Below are positions 26,679 to 35,476 of a DNA stretch of 64,000 bases, one piece after another. The stretch comes from Shewanella benthica KT99 (GTDB taxonomy: Bacteria; Pseudomonadota; Gammaproteobacteria; Enterobacterales; Shewanellaceae). Under the pieces are notes generated by a model that worked only from the letters and a program-made list of their open reading frames with translations, searched no databases and was not told the origin of the DNA. Position 1 is the stretch's first letter. Each line of letters opens with the position of its first letter. Location of the stretch: positions 1 through 64,000 of the forward strand of contig NZ_ABIC01000021.1 in assembly GCF_000172075.1 (NCBI RefSeq). Direction: 5' to 3'. Made by a program: the position numbers and the translations under genes.

Positions 26679-28378
26679 TTATTGGCCGTTGGCATCGATA
26701 CGGAACTCACCCAACTCTTGTCCCTTAAAGTCCATAACGTGTACAGAACAAGCCATACAAGGGTCAAATGAGTGAATGATTCGTATGACTTCCAGTGGTT
26801 TAGTTGGATCTTCCAACTTCAGACCAATCAAAGCGGCTTCATAAGGACCCATCTTGCCGTTGGCATCGACTGGACCTGCGTTCCAGGTTGTCGGTACGAC
26901 GGCTTGATAGTTCTCTACCAGACCGCCTTTGATGCGTATCCAGTGACTTAGCACGCCTCGAGGCGCTTCTATCATCGAGTGTCCAAGGTACTCCTGACTC
27001 GAATCCATGACAGGTTTAACGTAGGTAGACTCATCAGATTGCATGTTAACCAGCATGGCATCGAACGTCTTCAGACCCTCTTCGGCAACAATCACCGTCT
27101 GTAACATACGCGCCGCAGTGCGGCCTAAGGTCGTGAACAGGGCTTCTATCGGTAAACCTGTGGCTTCAAGCAGGCCATTGACCGAGTCAACCACAACCTT
27201 GCTTTAGCGTAACTCACGAGCAAACATGCAAGTGGTCCCACTTCCATCGGTTCACCGTCGTAGCGCGGTGATTTAACCCAAGAGTATTTACCGTCGCCAT
27301 CGAGCGTCGGCAGCTTACCGTAGACGGTGTCACGTTCAACAAACCCCGTGTAGTCAGGGATCGTTGTGCCGTCATAGGGATGCTGTGCGCCGTCGGCTTT
27401 GTACCAAGCGTGGGTCACGTCTTCCTTGATGAGATCTGGGTCGATGTCGGTCACACCGGCAAGATCACCATTCATGATCACACCCTGATCAAACATGTAC
27501 TCACCATCGGCTAACACGAAGTCATTGGTTGCCATGAAGTTCATCACGTTTACGCCCCCGAGTACGCTTGGCTCATTACCAAATGCTGCCGCAGCCATAA
27601 TGATATCGGCTTTATAGGCACGATGAATGAAGTCAGTCACGATGGCGTGTTTCTGCTTCCACTCCTGCAGACGTGCGGGGCTCAACATATCTCGAACCGA
27701 AGTCACACCACCAACAACCAAAGATTGTGGATGAGGAGACTTACCACCGAAGATAGCCAACATCTCAGCCGCGACACGTTGCACTTCCAGTGCCTTGAGG
27801 TAGTGAGATAGGACGATCAGGTTTTGCTCAGGGGTAAACTTGTAAGTGCTGTTACCCCAATACGCGTTAGCGAATGGGCCAAGCTTACCGGTTGCAACGA
27901 AACCTTTGATGCGCTCTTGTACGGCTCGTAGATCACCTTCACCGGCAGCAATAGGCTTATCGGTATATTGAAGTGCTTCTTGCGCCGCCACTGCCGGATC
28001 GGCACTGAGCGCAGAGATGATATCTACCCAGTCCAGACCATGGAGGTGATAGAAGTGAACGATATGGTCATGCATATACAGTGATGTTTGCATCAAGGAA
28101 CGCAGGAATTTAGCGTTAAGTGGAATTTTAGTCCCTAACGCATTTTCCACGGCTTCAATACCACAGCGATAATGAGAGTAGGTACAAACACCACAAATTC
28201 TCTGTACGATCAGGCCGACATCCATAGGGCTCCGGCCCTTGAGAATGACTTCGATGCCACGCCATAGCGTAGAAGATGACCAAGCTTTGGTAATGACATT
28301 GTTTTCGTCGACTTCGACTTCGACACGTAAGTGACCCTCAATACGGGTAATAGGATCGATAACGACACGCTTACTCAT
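26679..28378 (-). pseudogene. hyaB: Uptake [NiFe]-hydrogenase large subunit HyaB, frameshifted
   Basis: The full HyaB sequence is present but split across two frames. The first 400 or so residues (MSKRVVIDPITRIEGHLRVE, the N-terminal nickel motif RICGVCTYSHY, to VGPLACLLVSYAK) are followed, after a break at about 27197-27207, by VVVDSVNGLLEATGLP to the end. The second nickel motif DPCMACSVH and the cleavable tail VMDFKGQELGEF are intact. One missing base in the codons following SYAK would restore a single frame. The rest of both halves is well conserved, so this is a very recent mutation or a sequencing error. If real, the second nickel-binding pair would be lost and the hydrogenase inactive. 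Confidence 0.9.
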
Positions 28379-28381
28379 TGA

Positions 28382-29518
28382 TTAGTCCTCCAGTGGCTTG
28401 GCGAAAATGCTGGTAACGGCATGGGCGCCAATACCCACAGCAGTTGCTCCAAGAATAACGGCACCTACGGTGTCCGCAGTTGCATCAAACCCATGGAGGA
28501 GTTGTCTGCCTAGTGGCTTCTCAAAGTCAGCCATGTCATCCCAGAAATTAGGCTCTGAGCAGCCCATGCAACCATGTCCAGCCAGTACCGGCCAACTGGT
28601 ATGGTGGTTAAATCTTTCGGTAGGACAGTTGTTGTAGGTATAAGGACCCTTACAACCCAGCTTATAGAGGCAGTAACCGTCTTTAGCACCTTGATCACCA
28701 AACTCTTCGACGAACTCACCGGCATCGAAACGGCCGCGACGTTCACAGTTGTCGTGTACACGAGCACCGTAAGCCCATTTAGGACGGTTGAACATGTCGA
28801 GTGCGGGAAGTTTGCCAAACATGATGAAATACATCAGGGTTCCGACAATGTTCTTCTCACTTGGAGGACAACCACCCAAGTTAATCACTGTCTTGTCGAC
28901 AACTTCATGTACGCCTTTTGCACCGGTTGGGTTAGGCGAAGCGGCTTGAACACCACCGAAAGCTGCACAGGTACCCACTGAAATAATGGCCGCAGCGCCT
29001 TCGGCTGCATGCTTGATGATTTCAAGCCCCGTGTGCCCCTTACAACCTATGGTCAGATAAGCACCGTTGTTTGCCGTAGGAACAGCGCCTTCCACCGCAA
29101 GAAGATATTGGCCTTTGTAGGCCTCCATTGCGTGTTCTAGGTTCTCTTCAGCTTGCCAGCCAGAGGCTGCCATCAAGGTTTCATGGTATTCCAATGAAAT
29201 ATGATCGAAGATCAGAGAATCCAGATTAGGGGTGTCGGTTCTTATTAAAGACTCAGAACAACCTGTGCACTCGGCCATATGTAGCCAGATTAACGGTACT
29301 CTATCGGCAAGTTCCGCGGCTTGTGCGACAAGCGTGCTGAATGGCAGGGGAAGTGCAAGCATCGCTGTTACAGATGCGCTCCACTTTATGAAGTCACGGC
29401 GAGAGATGTCATGCTGTTTCATTTTGCTAGTTAATGACTGTCCGTCTCGGGAGTTAAGTTGGCGCAGCATATCCAAACGCGCCTGTCCCTGTCGATATAG
29501 GGCTGCATGTGTGTCCAT
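28382..29518 (-). CDS. hyaA: Uptake [NiFe]-hydrogenase small subunit HyaA
   Basis: A 378-residue iron-sulfur subunit carrying a Tat signal (ISRRDFIKWSASVTAMLALP, about residues 38-57) that exports the folded HyaAB pair. Cluster cysteines include ECTGCSESLI, GTCAAFGG, LGGCPPSEKN, and the medial/distal set DNCERRGRF, YKLGCKGPYTYNNCP and GHGCMGCSEPNFWD. A C-terminal hydrophobic helix (GAVILGATAVGIGAHAV) anchors it in the membrane. It lacks the two extra proximal cysteines of oxygen-tolerant enzymes. The start at 29518 gives an unusually long pre-Tat region of about 38 residues; an internal ATG (MKQHDISRRD) is possible. First gene of the operon. Confidence 0.95.
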   Translation of the reverse strand: MDTHAALYRQGQARLDMLRQLNSRDGQSLTSKMKQHDISRRDFIKWSASVTAMLALPLPFSTLVAQAAELADRVPLIWLHMAECTGCSESLIRTDTPNLDSLIFDHISLEYHETLMAASGWQAEENLEHAMEAYKGQYLLAVEGAVPTANNGAYLTIGCKGHTGLEIIKHAAEGAAAIISVGTCAAFGGVQAASPNPTGAKGVHEVVDKTVINLGGCPPSEKNIVGTLMYFIMFGKLPALDMFNRPKWAYGARVHDNCERRGRFDAGEFVEEFGDQGAKDGYCLYKLGCKGPYTYNNCPTERFNHHTSWPVLAGHGCMGCSEPNFWDDMADFEKPLGRQLLHGFDATADTVGAVILGATAVGIGAHAVTSIFAKPLED

Positions 29519-29599
29519 GTTAAACCTTTATTATTGTAGGGTGGTTTATTTTTGCTCACTTTTCACAAATGAGTCTATGCCTAAAAAAATGAAAAAAAG

Positions 29600-29613
29600 T
29601 TGACATGCATCAA
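29600..29613 (-). promoter_or_regulatory. FNR/EtrA-like box upstream of hyaA
   Basis: TTGACATGCATCAA matches the FNR consensus TTGAT-N4-ATCAA at 9 of 10 positions. It lies 82 bp upstream of the hyaA start, so anaerobic activation of the hydrogenase operon by an FNR/EtrA protein is likely (inference from motif and position). Confidence 0.6.
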
Positions 29614-29654
29614 GTTTTAATTAACTTCAACAAAAAGTGGTGACTTCTATGTTT

Positions 29655-29671
29655 ATCAACATGAAGTTGAT
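29655..29671. promoter_or_regulatory. Perfect inverted repeat in hya control region
   Basis: ATCAACATGAAGTTGAT is a 6-5-6 palindrome about 140 bp upstream of hyaA. It resembles a dimeric regulator operator, but I cannot name the regulator. Confidence 0.4.
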
Positions 29672-29943
29672 CGTCATTTATGACGAAAGTGGGTCAATTT
29701 GTCGTAGTGTTGCTGTTTTGAATGGTCACATCACATTTTTGATGCCGCCAATTTTTATTGAGGTAGGCTATTGAATGTATTGACGTAATAGGCTAGGCGA
29801 TGTGGTGGTAATTTGAATGTTAACGATGCATATTCTCACAATACTGTCTTTATCAATGATTAATTCTTGCTCAACTTACTAATCTATAGGTATATTGATA
29901 AAAGTGCATATAAAGCCAATGGGTACAAAAATAGGGGAACAAT

Positions 29944-30360
29944 ATGGATTCTATTAAAGTGAGTGAACATATGGATCGTCAACCTGTGTTACTGACACCA
30001 GATATGCCATTGGTGACAGCAGTTGATGCACTGTTAGAGAGGAAGAAGTTAGGTGCCCCCGTTGTTGATGAGCAAGGCAAATTAGTGGGATTTTTATCTC
30101 AACAAGATTGTATGTCTGTGATGCTCAAGAGCAGCTATCATTGTGATTTAGTCGCAAGGGTAAAAGATTGCATGAGTGCAGAGGTGCTCAGTGTTACACC
30201 TGAACACAGCGTGTTGCAGCTTGCAGAGCAGATGCTGGGCTCTAAACCTAAGGTCTACCCAGTGGTCGATAATGGCAAGGTCATCGGCACCATCAATCGA
30301 ACCAATGTGCTCAATGCGATCAACATCTATATGCAGCAGTGTTATCTGGCACCGGTCTAA
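29944..30360 (+). CDS. Tandem CBS-domain protein divergent from hya operon
   Basis: 138 residues consisting of two CBS domains: one at about 5-60 (MDRQPVLLTPDMPLVTAVDAL, APVVDEQGKLVGFLSQQD, given in part) and one at about 78-130 (MSAEVLSVTPEHSVLQ, YPVVDNGKVIGTINRTNVL). Such stand-alone pairs bind adenine nucleotides and report energy state, but the partner is not identifiable. RBS AGGGG lies about 8 bp before the ATG. It shares the control region with the hydrogenase operon, which may mean co-regulation. A hairpin at 30416-30437 follows. Confidence 0.85.
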   Translation: MDSIKVSEHMDRQPVLLTPDMPLVTAVDALLERKKLGAPVVDEQGKLVGFLSQQDCMSVMLKSSYHCDLVARVKDCMSAEVLSVTPEHSVLQLAEQMLGSKPKVYPVVDNGKVIGTINRTNVLNAINIYMQQCYLAPV

Positions 30361-30415
30361 GCTTTGATTAATAGATGTCATTAATGAGTTGACTCGTTAG
30401 CAATGGTTTTATTTG

Positions 30416-30437
30416 CCTAGCTTCGAATGAAGCTAGG
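30416..30437 (+). terminator. Hairpin terminator after CBS gene
   Basis: CCTAGCTTC at 30416-30424 and GAAGCTAGG at 30429-30437 form a 9-bp stem with a GAAT loop, followed by TTAAATTTTG. Probable rho-independent terminator. Confidence 0.6.
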
Positions 30438-30660
30438 TTAAATTTTGCTTTGGTTCATTTGGTTTTGGTCGTTACTTTTTGTCATTCCGGCAGATCTTTT
30501 TAGCTGGAATCCAGTGATCTTTGCTGTTGTAATAGGTCATTGAAGATCATAACTTCCATGTTTAACCGCCAGTTCGGCAAAATATGTCCATATACAAATG
30601 CCAGTTCAGCTTCCATGCTTCTCGTTCATGAGCTCATGGCTTGCCATATTCACCCAGCCT

Positions 30661-30727
30661 CTCGTTCGAAGCGTATCACTTCATGATACCTTACCCTGAA
30701 ATCGAAGCTCGCCGCCGCATCTACACT
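30661..30727 (+). repeat. 67-bp dispersed intergenic repeat, copy A
   Basis: Starts CTCGTTCGAAGCGTATCACT and ends CGCATCTACACT. The same block, with roughly one change in six bases, is at 49360-49426. Neither copy is in a gene. Confidence 0.8.
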
Positions 30728-30830
30728 GAGTTATTCAAAAGAAGGCTATTTATTTATTTAACCTTACCTGTAAACAATTTGAAATCATGAGACCTACCTA
30801 ATTCGCTACGACTCCTTTATCTTATGGATT

Positions 30831-30882
30831 CGCCGGTTATTTTTTCAATCTCAAGCTTAAATTTACTCTGACCCCATTTCTT
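30831..30882 (+). repeat. ~50-bp RAYT-associated-type repeat, copy 1
   Basis: Begins CGCCGGTTATTTTTTCAATC, contains AAGCTTAAATTTACTCTGAC and ends CCCCATTTCTT. Two more copies lie in tandem at 32341-32438, on the far side of rlmI in the same orientation. Confidence 0.85.
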
Positions 30883-31000
30883 GATTTCTTGCAGACTCAA
30901 AACAGGCTATGATCTAGCTTCGTTGCGCCTTATGCACAGTCTTTGTCTGGTGCGACGCGGCTCGTTATTAATCATTTTACAATTTAAATTAGGCAGTACC

Positions 31001-32194
31001 ATGGCTATCAGAATTAAACTTAAACCTGGCCGCGAACGTTCATTAGAGCGACGCCATCCTTGGATATTTTCCAACGGTATTCACAACGTCAATGGCGGGA
31101 AACCTGCACCGGGTGATACCGTTGATGTGGTGGCACACGATGGGCATTGGCTCGGACGCGGTGCCTGGTCGCCAGAATCTCAGATCCAGGTGAGGATATG
31201 GACCTTCGATAAAGAAGAAGCCATCGATGCCGATTTCTTTGCTAGACGCATACGAAGAGCGCAAGCGGGTCGTGATGCGTTGATCCGCGAGCAAGGCCTT
31301 ACCGGTTATCGTTTGATCGCCGCCGAATCTGACGGCTTGCCTGGGATAACGGTTGACCGCTATGCCAATGTACTCGTATGTCAGCTATTGAGTACTGGGG
31401 CTGAAAAGTGGCGTGATACTCTCGTCGAGCAACTCGTCATTCAGTACCCTGACTGCGCTATCTATGAGCGTTCCGATGTCAATTCGAGAAAGAAAGAGGG
31501 CTTAGTTCCGGTTGTGGGACTGCTACATGGCGAGTTACCGCCTATGCCGGTGATTATCGAAGAAAACGGCATTAAGATCGCAGTCGATGTTGTCAATGGA
31601 CACAAGACGGGGTTCTACCTGGATCAGCGCGATAACCGCACCATGGCGGCTCGTTTCGTCAAAGATAAATCCGTACTTAACTGCTTCTGTTACACCGGAA
31701 CCTTTGGCTTGTATGCCGCTAAGGCTGGGGCTGCTAGCATTGAAAATGTCGATGTATCGGCACGAGCGCTGCAAACAGCCCGTGATAATATGTCCATTAA
31801 CGGCTTTAACGATGACCATGTTAATTATCTCGAAGCTGACGTATTTAAGCTATTGCGCCTGTATCGAGAAGAGGGCAAGACCTTCGATGTTATCATATTA
31901 GATCCGCCTAAGTTTGCCGACAATAAATCGCAGCTTAATGGCGCATGTCGCGGTTATAAAGACATTAATATGATTGCTATGCAGTTGCTTAATCCCGGTG
32001 GGATACTGCTGACGTTCTCCTGTTCTGGCTTAATGCAATCGGATCTGTTTCAGAAGGTTGTTGCCGATGCGGCGCTAGATGCCAAGCGTGAAGTGCAGTT
32101 CATTGAACGTATGCACCAAGCCAGCGACCATCCCATCAGTAGTGCATTCCCCGAAGGTTATTATCTTAAAGGACTCGTTGCCAGAGTTTGGTAG
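31001..32194 (+). CDS. rlmI: 23S rRNA m5C1962 methyltransferase RlmI
   Basis: 397 residues from the ATG at 31001 ([12 protein letters not shown]), preceded by AGGCAG; a longer frame from 30881 reads through the repeat region and is rejected. An N-terminal PUA domain ([23 protein letters not shown]) is followed by an EEHEE linker and a SAM-dependent methyltransferase core ([28 protein letters not shown]) with the catalytic cysteine in TFSCSGLM. It methylates cytosine 1962 of 23S rRNA. It stands alone, flanked on both sides by copies of the same intergenic repeat. Confidence 0.93.
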   Translation: MAIRIKLKPGRERSLERRHPWIFSNGIHNVNGGKPAPGDTVDVVAHDGHWLGRGAWSPESQIQVRIWTFDKEEAIDADFFARRIRRAQAGRDALIREQGLTGYRLIAAESDGLPGITVDRYANVLVCQLLSTGAEKWRDTLVEQLVIQYPDCAIYERSDVNSRKKEGLVPVVGLLHGELPPMPVIIEENGIKIAVDVVNGHKTGFYLDQRDNRTMAARFVKDKSVLNCFCYTGTFGLYAAKAGAASIENVDVSARALQTARDNMSINGFNDDHVNYLEADVFKLLRLYREEGKTFDVIILDPPKFADNKSQLNGACRGYKDINMIAMQLLNPGGILLTFSCSGLMQSDLFQKVVADAALDAKREVQFIERMHQASDHPISSAFPEGYYLKGLVARVW

Positions 32195-32660
32195 TTAGAG
32201 TTTGAGCATCAGTATTTGGTGGCCAGAAATGAAATAACATGGCTACCCAGCATTCTGGTGCTTGCTTGGTGGAGGGCTTAAGGGGACGTCATAGTATTGA
32301 GGTTCCCATGGCCTTCCACGTTGCTTAGGTCCCATGGAACCGCCGGTTAGTTTTTCAATCTCAAGCTTAAATTTACTCTGCCTCCATTTCTTTACGCCGG
32401 TTAGTTTTTCAACCTAAAGCTTAAATTTACTCTGAACCAATGATCCACAATTGCTTTACTGAATTGATAGGTGATCTAATCTTGTTGACTCATAACCTTT
32501 TCATCTGCCGACGGTATTAATGCTCTAAGTAGTACAGCCAACGGCTACACATTGGTAGTGTGTCACAAACAATTCGATAACCTATAACCAAGACACCCAG
32601 GATTGTCAGATGAAAATCCCTTGACTAAGCTTAAGTCAGAGTTGTTGAGGAGGGTTTGTT
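32195..32660. other. Gap with tandem repeats after rlmI
   Basis: No gene seen. Contains repeat copies 2 and 3 (32341-32438) and an imperfect inverted pair GTTCCCATGG / CCCATGGAAC at about 32302-32340. The end of the gap carries GAGGAGGG, the ribosome binding site of the dead RAYT. Confidence 0.55.
32341..32438 (+). repeat. ~50-bp repeat, copies 2 and 3 in tandem
   Basis: Copy 2 at 32341-32392 and copy 3 at 32395-32438 both start CGCCGGTTAGTTTTTCAA and contain GCTTAAATTTACTCTG. Copy 1 is upstream of rlmI at 30831. The TTTACTCTGACCCC-like end resembles sequences often found near RAYT-type transposases. Confidence 0.85.
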
Positions 32661-33177
32661 ATGCCAACACCAAGAAAAACGTTAGTCAGTTTAGTACTTT
32701 TTATTTAACAAGAAGCCTATATTATCACTGCGTATCTCGTTGTGTTAGAAAGGTATTTTTGTGCGGAGTCGATCATCACACTGGCCAATCTTATGAGCAT
32801 AGATGTGATTGGGTTGAAAGTCGACTACTGGAGCTGGCACCCGTGTTTGCCATTGATATTTGTGCTTACGTCCTCTTGATTCGCAAAGATGGGAGTAATC
32901 ATTTACATCTAGTGTTAAAGATTATCTGCAACTTGTTGATGATACTGGACGAATAGTCAGAGCCGACAAGCTAGGCTCTATGGGTCAAGAGTCGGCTAAG
33001 ATGTTAAATAGACTTAATATCCCGCAAGAAAACAGGATAAAAATGACCACAGAGTTTACCAAGATTTTTAAAGTGCCCGTGGGTAACACCCAAGAGTTAA
33101 CGGCCTATTGTGAACACCTTGACCGCAAGCGCCGGCAAGGTGCAGCCAACTGTCATCGATGGCTAGATAGCGCTTAA
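32661..33177 (+). pseudogene. REP-associated tyrosine transposase (RAYT), broken copy
   Basis: The start MPTPRKTLVS matches the intact RAYT at 35477 (MPRPRRTQIS), then the frame shifts near 32690-32710 and resumes as YYHCVSRCVRKVFLCGVDHHTG to CAYVLL. SNHLHLVL, the HUH nickase motif, is joined directly to the C-terminal part (KDYLQLVDDTGRIVRADK, frameshifted, then KMLNRLNIPQENRIKM), so roughly 150 internal codons, including the catalytic tyrosine region, are deleted. It is a relative rather than a recent duplicate of the intact gene. Confidence 0.85.
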
Positions 33178-33650
33178 TCAAGACCCAGAGATAGCCATTT
33201 TAAATTATTATATCCAAGCATAACCAAACCGCTGTTTGGTTCTTCTGATGTCTTATTTTCAAGGAAATAGTCGAAATTTTACTCATAACAGAATATTTGA
33301 GTATTGTTTGGAGTAGCAAGTGGGTGGATTGATACAGCAATGAATTTATCAGGCAATCTGACTCTAGTAGGTATAGGCCATCGAACAGAAAATAATCTTG
33401 GATGTCTCGGTTATAATAAATTCTTTATGAGTATCTAATACCTATGAAAATTATGCTATGTTTTCTCATGCTAGCCTCCGGTTACAATATTGTATGCTTA
33501 GCAATACAGTATGGCTCTGGTGCACAATTTAACTATTTTGGACTAACCCACGGACTTGGAGGCTAATACCTCGTGGGAGTCGTTATGTCTAGCCAAATGG
33601 CAGCCATAGACAAGTATCGGAGCTTGAAAGCCTATGCCCAAAGATAAAAC
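33178..33650. other. Gap with hairpin and palindromic leader
   Basis: No gene identified. Holds a perfect 8-bp hairpin (AACCAAAC/GTTTGGTT, 33222-33241) that may end the RAYT transcript, and a set of nested inverted repeats at 33541-33640 just before the GGDEF pseudogene. Confidence 0.5.
33541..33640 (+). other. Palindrome-rich leader, possible structured RNA
   Basis: GACT-N2-CCCACG (33541-33552) pairs with CGTGGG-AGTC (33572-33581); inside it AGG and CCT can also pair. Next, TGTCTA-GCC (33586-33594) pairs with GGC (33599-33601) and TAGACA (33607-33612). A third short hairpin can form at GGAGCTTGAAAGCC (33619-33632). It sits within 70 bp of the start of a diguanylate cyclase gene. It does not match the conserved core of the c-di-GMP-I riboswitch. 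Confidence 0.4.
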
Positions 33651-35323
33651 ATGAATGTCACAACGGAAAAAGGCCCAGGGGTAAATAAAGCAATTGCCTC
33701 ACAACACCTCAAACATTTTCTCGCTGCATTCGTACTTGTAAGCTTGGCCGCTGGCCTGTGGGTATGGCTGCTACAAACGTTTGAGTCAGAACTCGTCTGG
33801 CTGATATTCTATCCTGCGGTGATTGCCGTTGCGCTCTATGCGGGACTTTACGCCGGGTTGCTGGCAACCGTGCTTGCCTGTCTCGCGGTCACATTTCTGT
33901 GGCCGCTATTTGTTACTCACCCTTTTATTGAGAATCGCTTTGACCTTCTGGATATGGCCATTTTCGCCGTCACCTGCAGTTTTATCTCGTACCTTGTCGA
34001 AGCCGTACATCGTCTTTAAAAGGCACTCAAACAGGCCGAATCAGTATCGAAGGCCAGCACCAAAAGTGAGCAATTCATCAGATCCATCATTGATGACATG
34101 CCCAATATGATCGGCTATTGGGATAGTGACCTACTCTGCCGCTATGCTAACAATGCCTACAGTGAGTGGTTCGGGAAGTCGCCTGAGGACATTATCGGTA
34201 TCACGTTCCGGGATCTGGCGGGCGAGCACCTGTTTACCTTGAATGAGCCCTATATTCGCCGAGTCCTGGCCGGTGAACCGCAACGCTTTGAGCAGACTCT
34301 GAACAAAGCCAATGGAAACGTAGGTCATATCATCGGGCACTATATCCCCGATTTCGATGCCGATGGTACTGTCAAAGGATTTGCGATTCAGGCCAGCGAG
34401 GTGACGGTTCTCAAGGAAACGGAGGCGAAACTCAAACTGGCCGCATGCGTCTTTGAGAACACGCTCGATGGTGTCCTGATCACCGATGCCAATGGGAATA
34501 TCTTATCGGTTAACCCGGCCTTCACCGAGATAACCGGCTATGTGGCTGAGGAGGCCGTCGGACAAACCCCTCGCATTCTTCAATCTAACCGGCACGACCA
34601 GGCATTTTATGCCTCCATGTGGAATGAAATAAAAACTAAGGGTCGGTGGAATGGCGAGATATGGAACCGTCGTAAAGACGGGGACCTTTACCTGGAACGC
34701 ATGACCATTAGCATGGTTCGCGCCACGGACGGCGAACCTGTTCGCTATGTATCAGTATTCAGCGACATTACTGCTCTTTGGCGTAAAGATGAACACATAA
34801 AGCACTTGGCTTTTCACGATGCCTTGACCGACTTGCCAAATCGTACCTTGCTGATGGAGCGGATAAACCAAAAACTTATCAATTCCAATCGTGAACAGTG
34901 CAATCTGGCGCTGATGTTTCTCGACCTTGACGGATTCAAGCTCGTCAACGACCAGTTTGGCCACAACGTCGGGGACGAGCTGTTAAAGGAGGTAGCGAAA
35001 AGGCTCCTGGCACTGGTGCGCAAGTCAGATACTGTGGCCCGCGTGGGCGGCGACGAGTTCATATTTATCCTCAACAATCCGAAAGGAAAAGACGAAATTA
35101 CGTATGTCGCTAACCGTGTTGTCAGTTCGATTAATGAGCCTATGGATATTCTCGGTGAAGTGCTCCAGATAGGAACATCCGTTGGCATGCCATGTTCCCC
35201 GCTGACGGACGTACATTAGTTGATTTAATCAAGAATGCTGACATGGCAATGTATGTCGCCAAAGGCTAGGGTAGGAATAATATTAGTTTTTTCTCGCCTG
35301 AAAATGATTTCACAAAGACGTGA
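33651..35323 (+). pseudogene. DUF4118-PAS-PAS-GGDEF diguanylate cyclase, three lesions
   Basis: N-terminal membrane part of DUF4118/KdpD type (LIFYPAVIAVALYAGLYAGL), then PAS domains (residues about 150-380 of the joined frame) and a GGDEF domain with intact RVGGDEFIFILN. The coding sequence is interrupted by an in-frame TAA at 34017-34019, a one-base loss near 35187-35190 (GTSVGM, then frame change to FPADGRTLVDLIKNADMAMYVAKG) and an in-frame TAG at 35267-35269 where the family has AK-x-Q-GRNN. The product would have made cyclic di-GMP. With three independent lesions it is not expected to function in full, though the PAS-GGDEF part from 34098 could still be translated. Confidence 0.85.
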
Positions 35324-35336
35324 GAACAAAAATAGA

Positions 35337-35442
35337 GACCAAAAATAGAGACAGCCATAGTAAATGGCATAATGTTTAACCACCTACTAGACCAAAAATA
35401 GAGACAGCCATAGTAAATGGCATAATGTTTAACCACCTACTA
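35337..35442. repeat. 53-bp perfect tandem repeat with REP-like palindrome
   Basis: Two identical 53-bp units at 35337-35389 and 35390-35442 (start GACCAAAAATAGAGACAGCC), plus a partial third upstream (GAACAAAAATAGAGAC, 35324-35338). Each has the hairpin GCCAT-AGTAA-ATGGC. They end 34 bp before the intact RAYT gene. Confidence 0.9.
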
Positions 35443-35476
35443 AGCTTTAGATATTGGTTAAAAGTAGGGGTTAACT

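Larger units (their letters stand above)
29519..29943. other. Divergent hyaA / CBS-gene control region
   Basis: A 425-bp A+T-rich region between divergent transcription units. It holds an FNR-like box at 29600-29613 and the perfect inverted repeat ATCAAC-N5-GTTGAT at 29655-29671. I see no small gene in it. Confidence 0.6.
30438..31000. other. Repeat-bearing gap before rlmI
   Basis: No convincing gene. It contains a 67-bp dispersed repeat (30661-30727, second copy at 49360-49426) preceded by a CATTCCGGCAG...CTGGAATCCAG-type inverted element at about 30482-30517, and copy 1 of a ~50-bp repeat at 30831-30882. Confidence 0.6.

Noticed and set aside
26679..28378. Two separate hydrogenase large-subunit genes
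   Set aside because: The two frames are consecutive pieces of one HyaB with no duplicated part and a short overlap; the second has no proper start or RBS, so a frameshift in one gene is the better reading.
30881..32194. Long form of RlmI starting at 30881
   Set aside because: The extra 40 residues come from a repeat-bearing gap; the family start [12 protein letters not shown] is at 31001 with AGG upstream.
33541..33612. Integron attC site
   Set aside because: No RYYYAAC/GTTRRRY core pair in the right arrangement, no integrase or cassette series nearby.
33541..33640. c-di-GMP-I (GEMM) riboswitch before the GGDEF gene
   Set aside because: Stems exist, but the conserved GCAAAC...GGGACGCAAAGCC-type core of the class is not present.
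35324..35442. CRISPR array
   Set aside because: Units are directly joined without spacers, and no cas gene is present.
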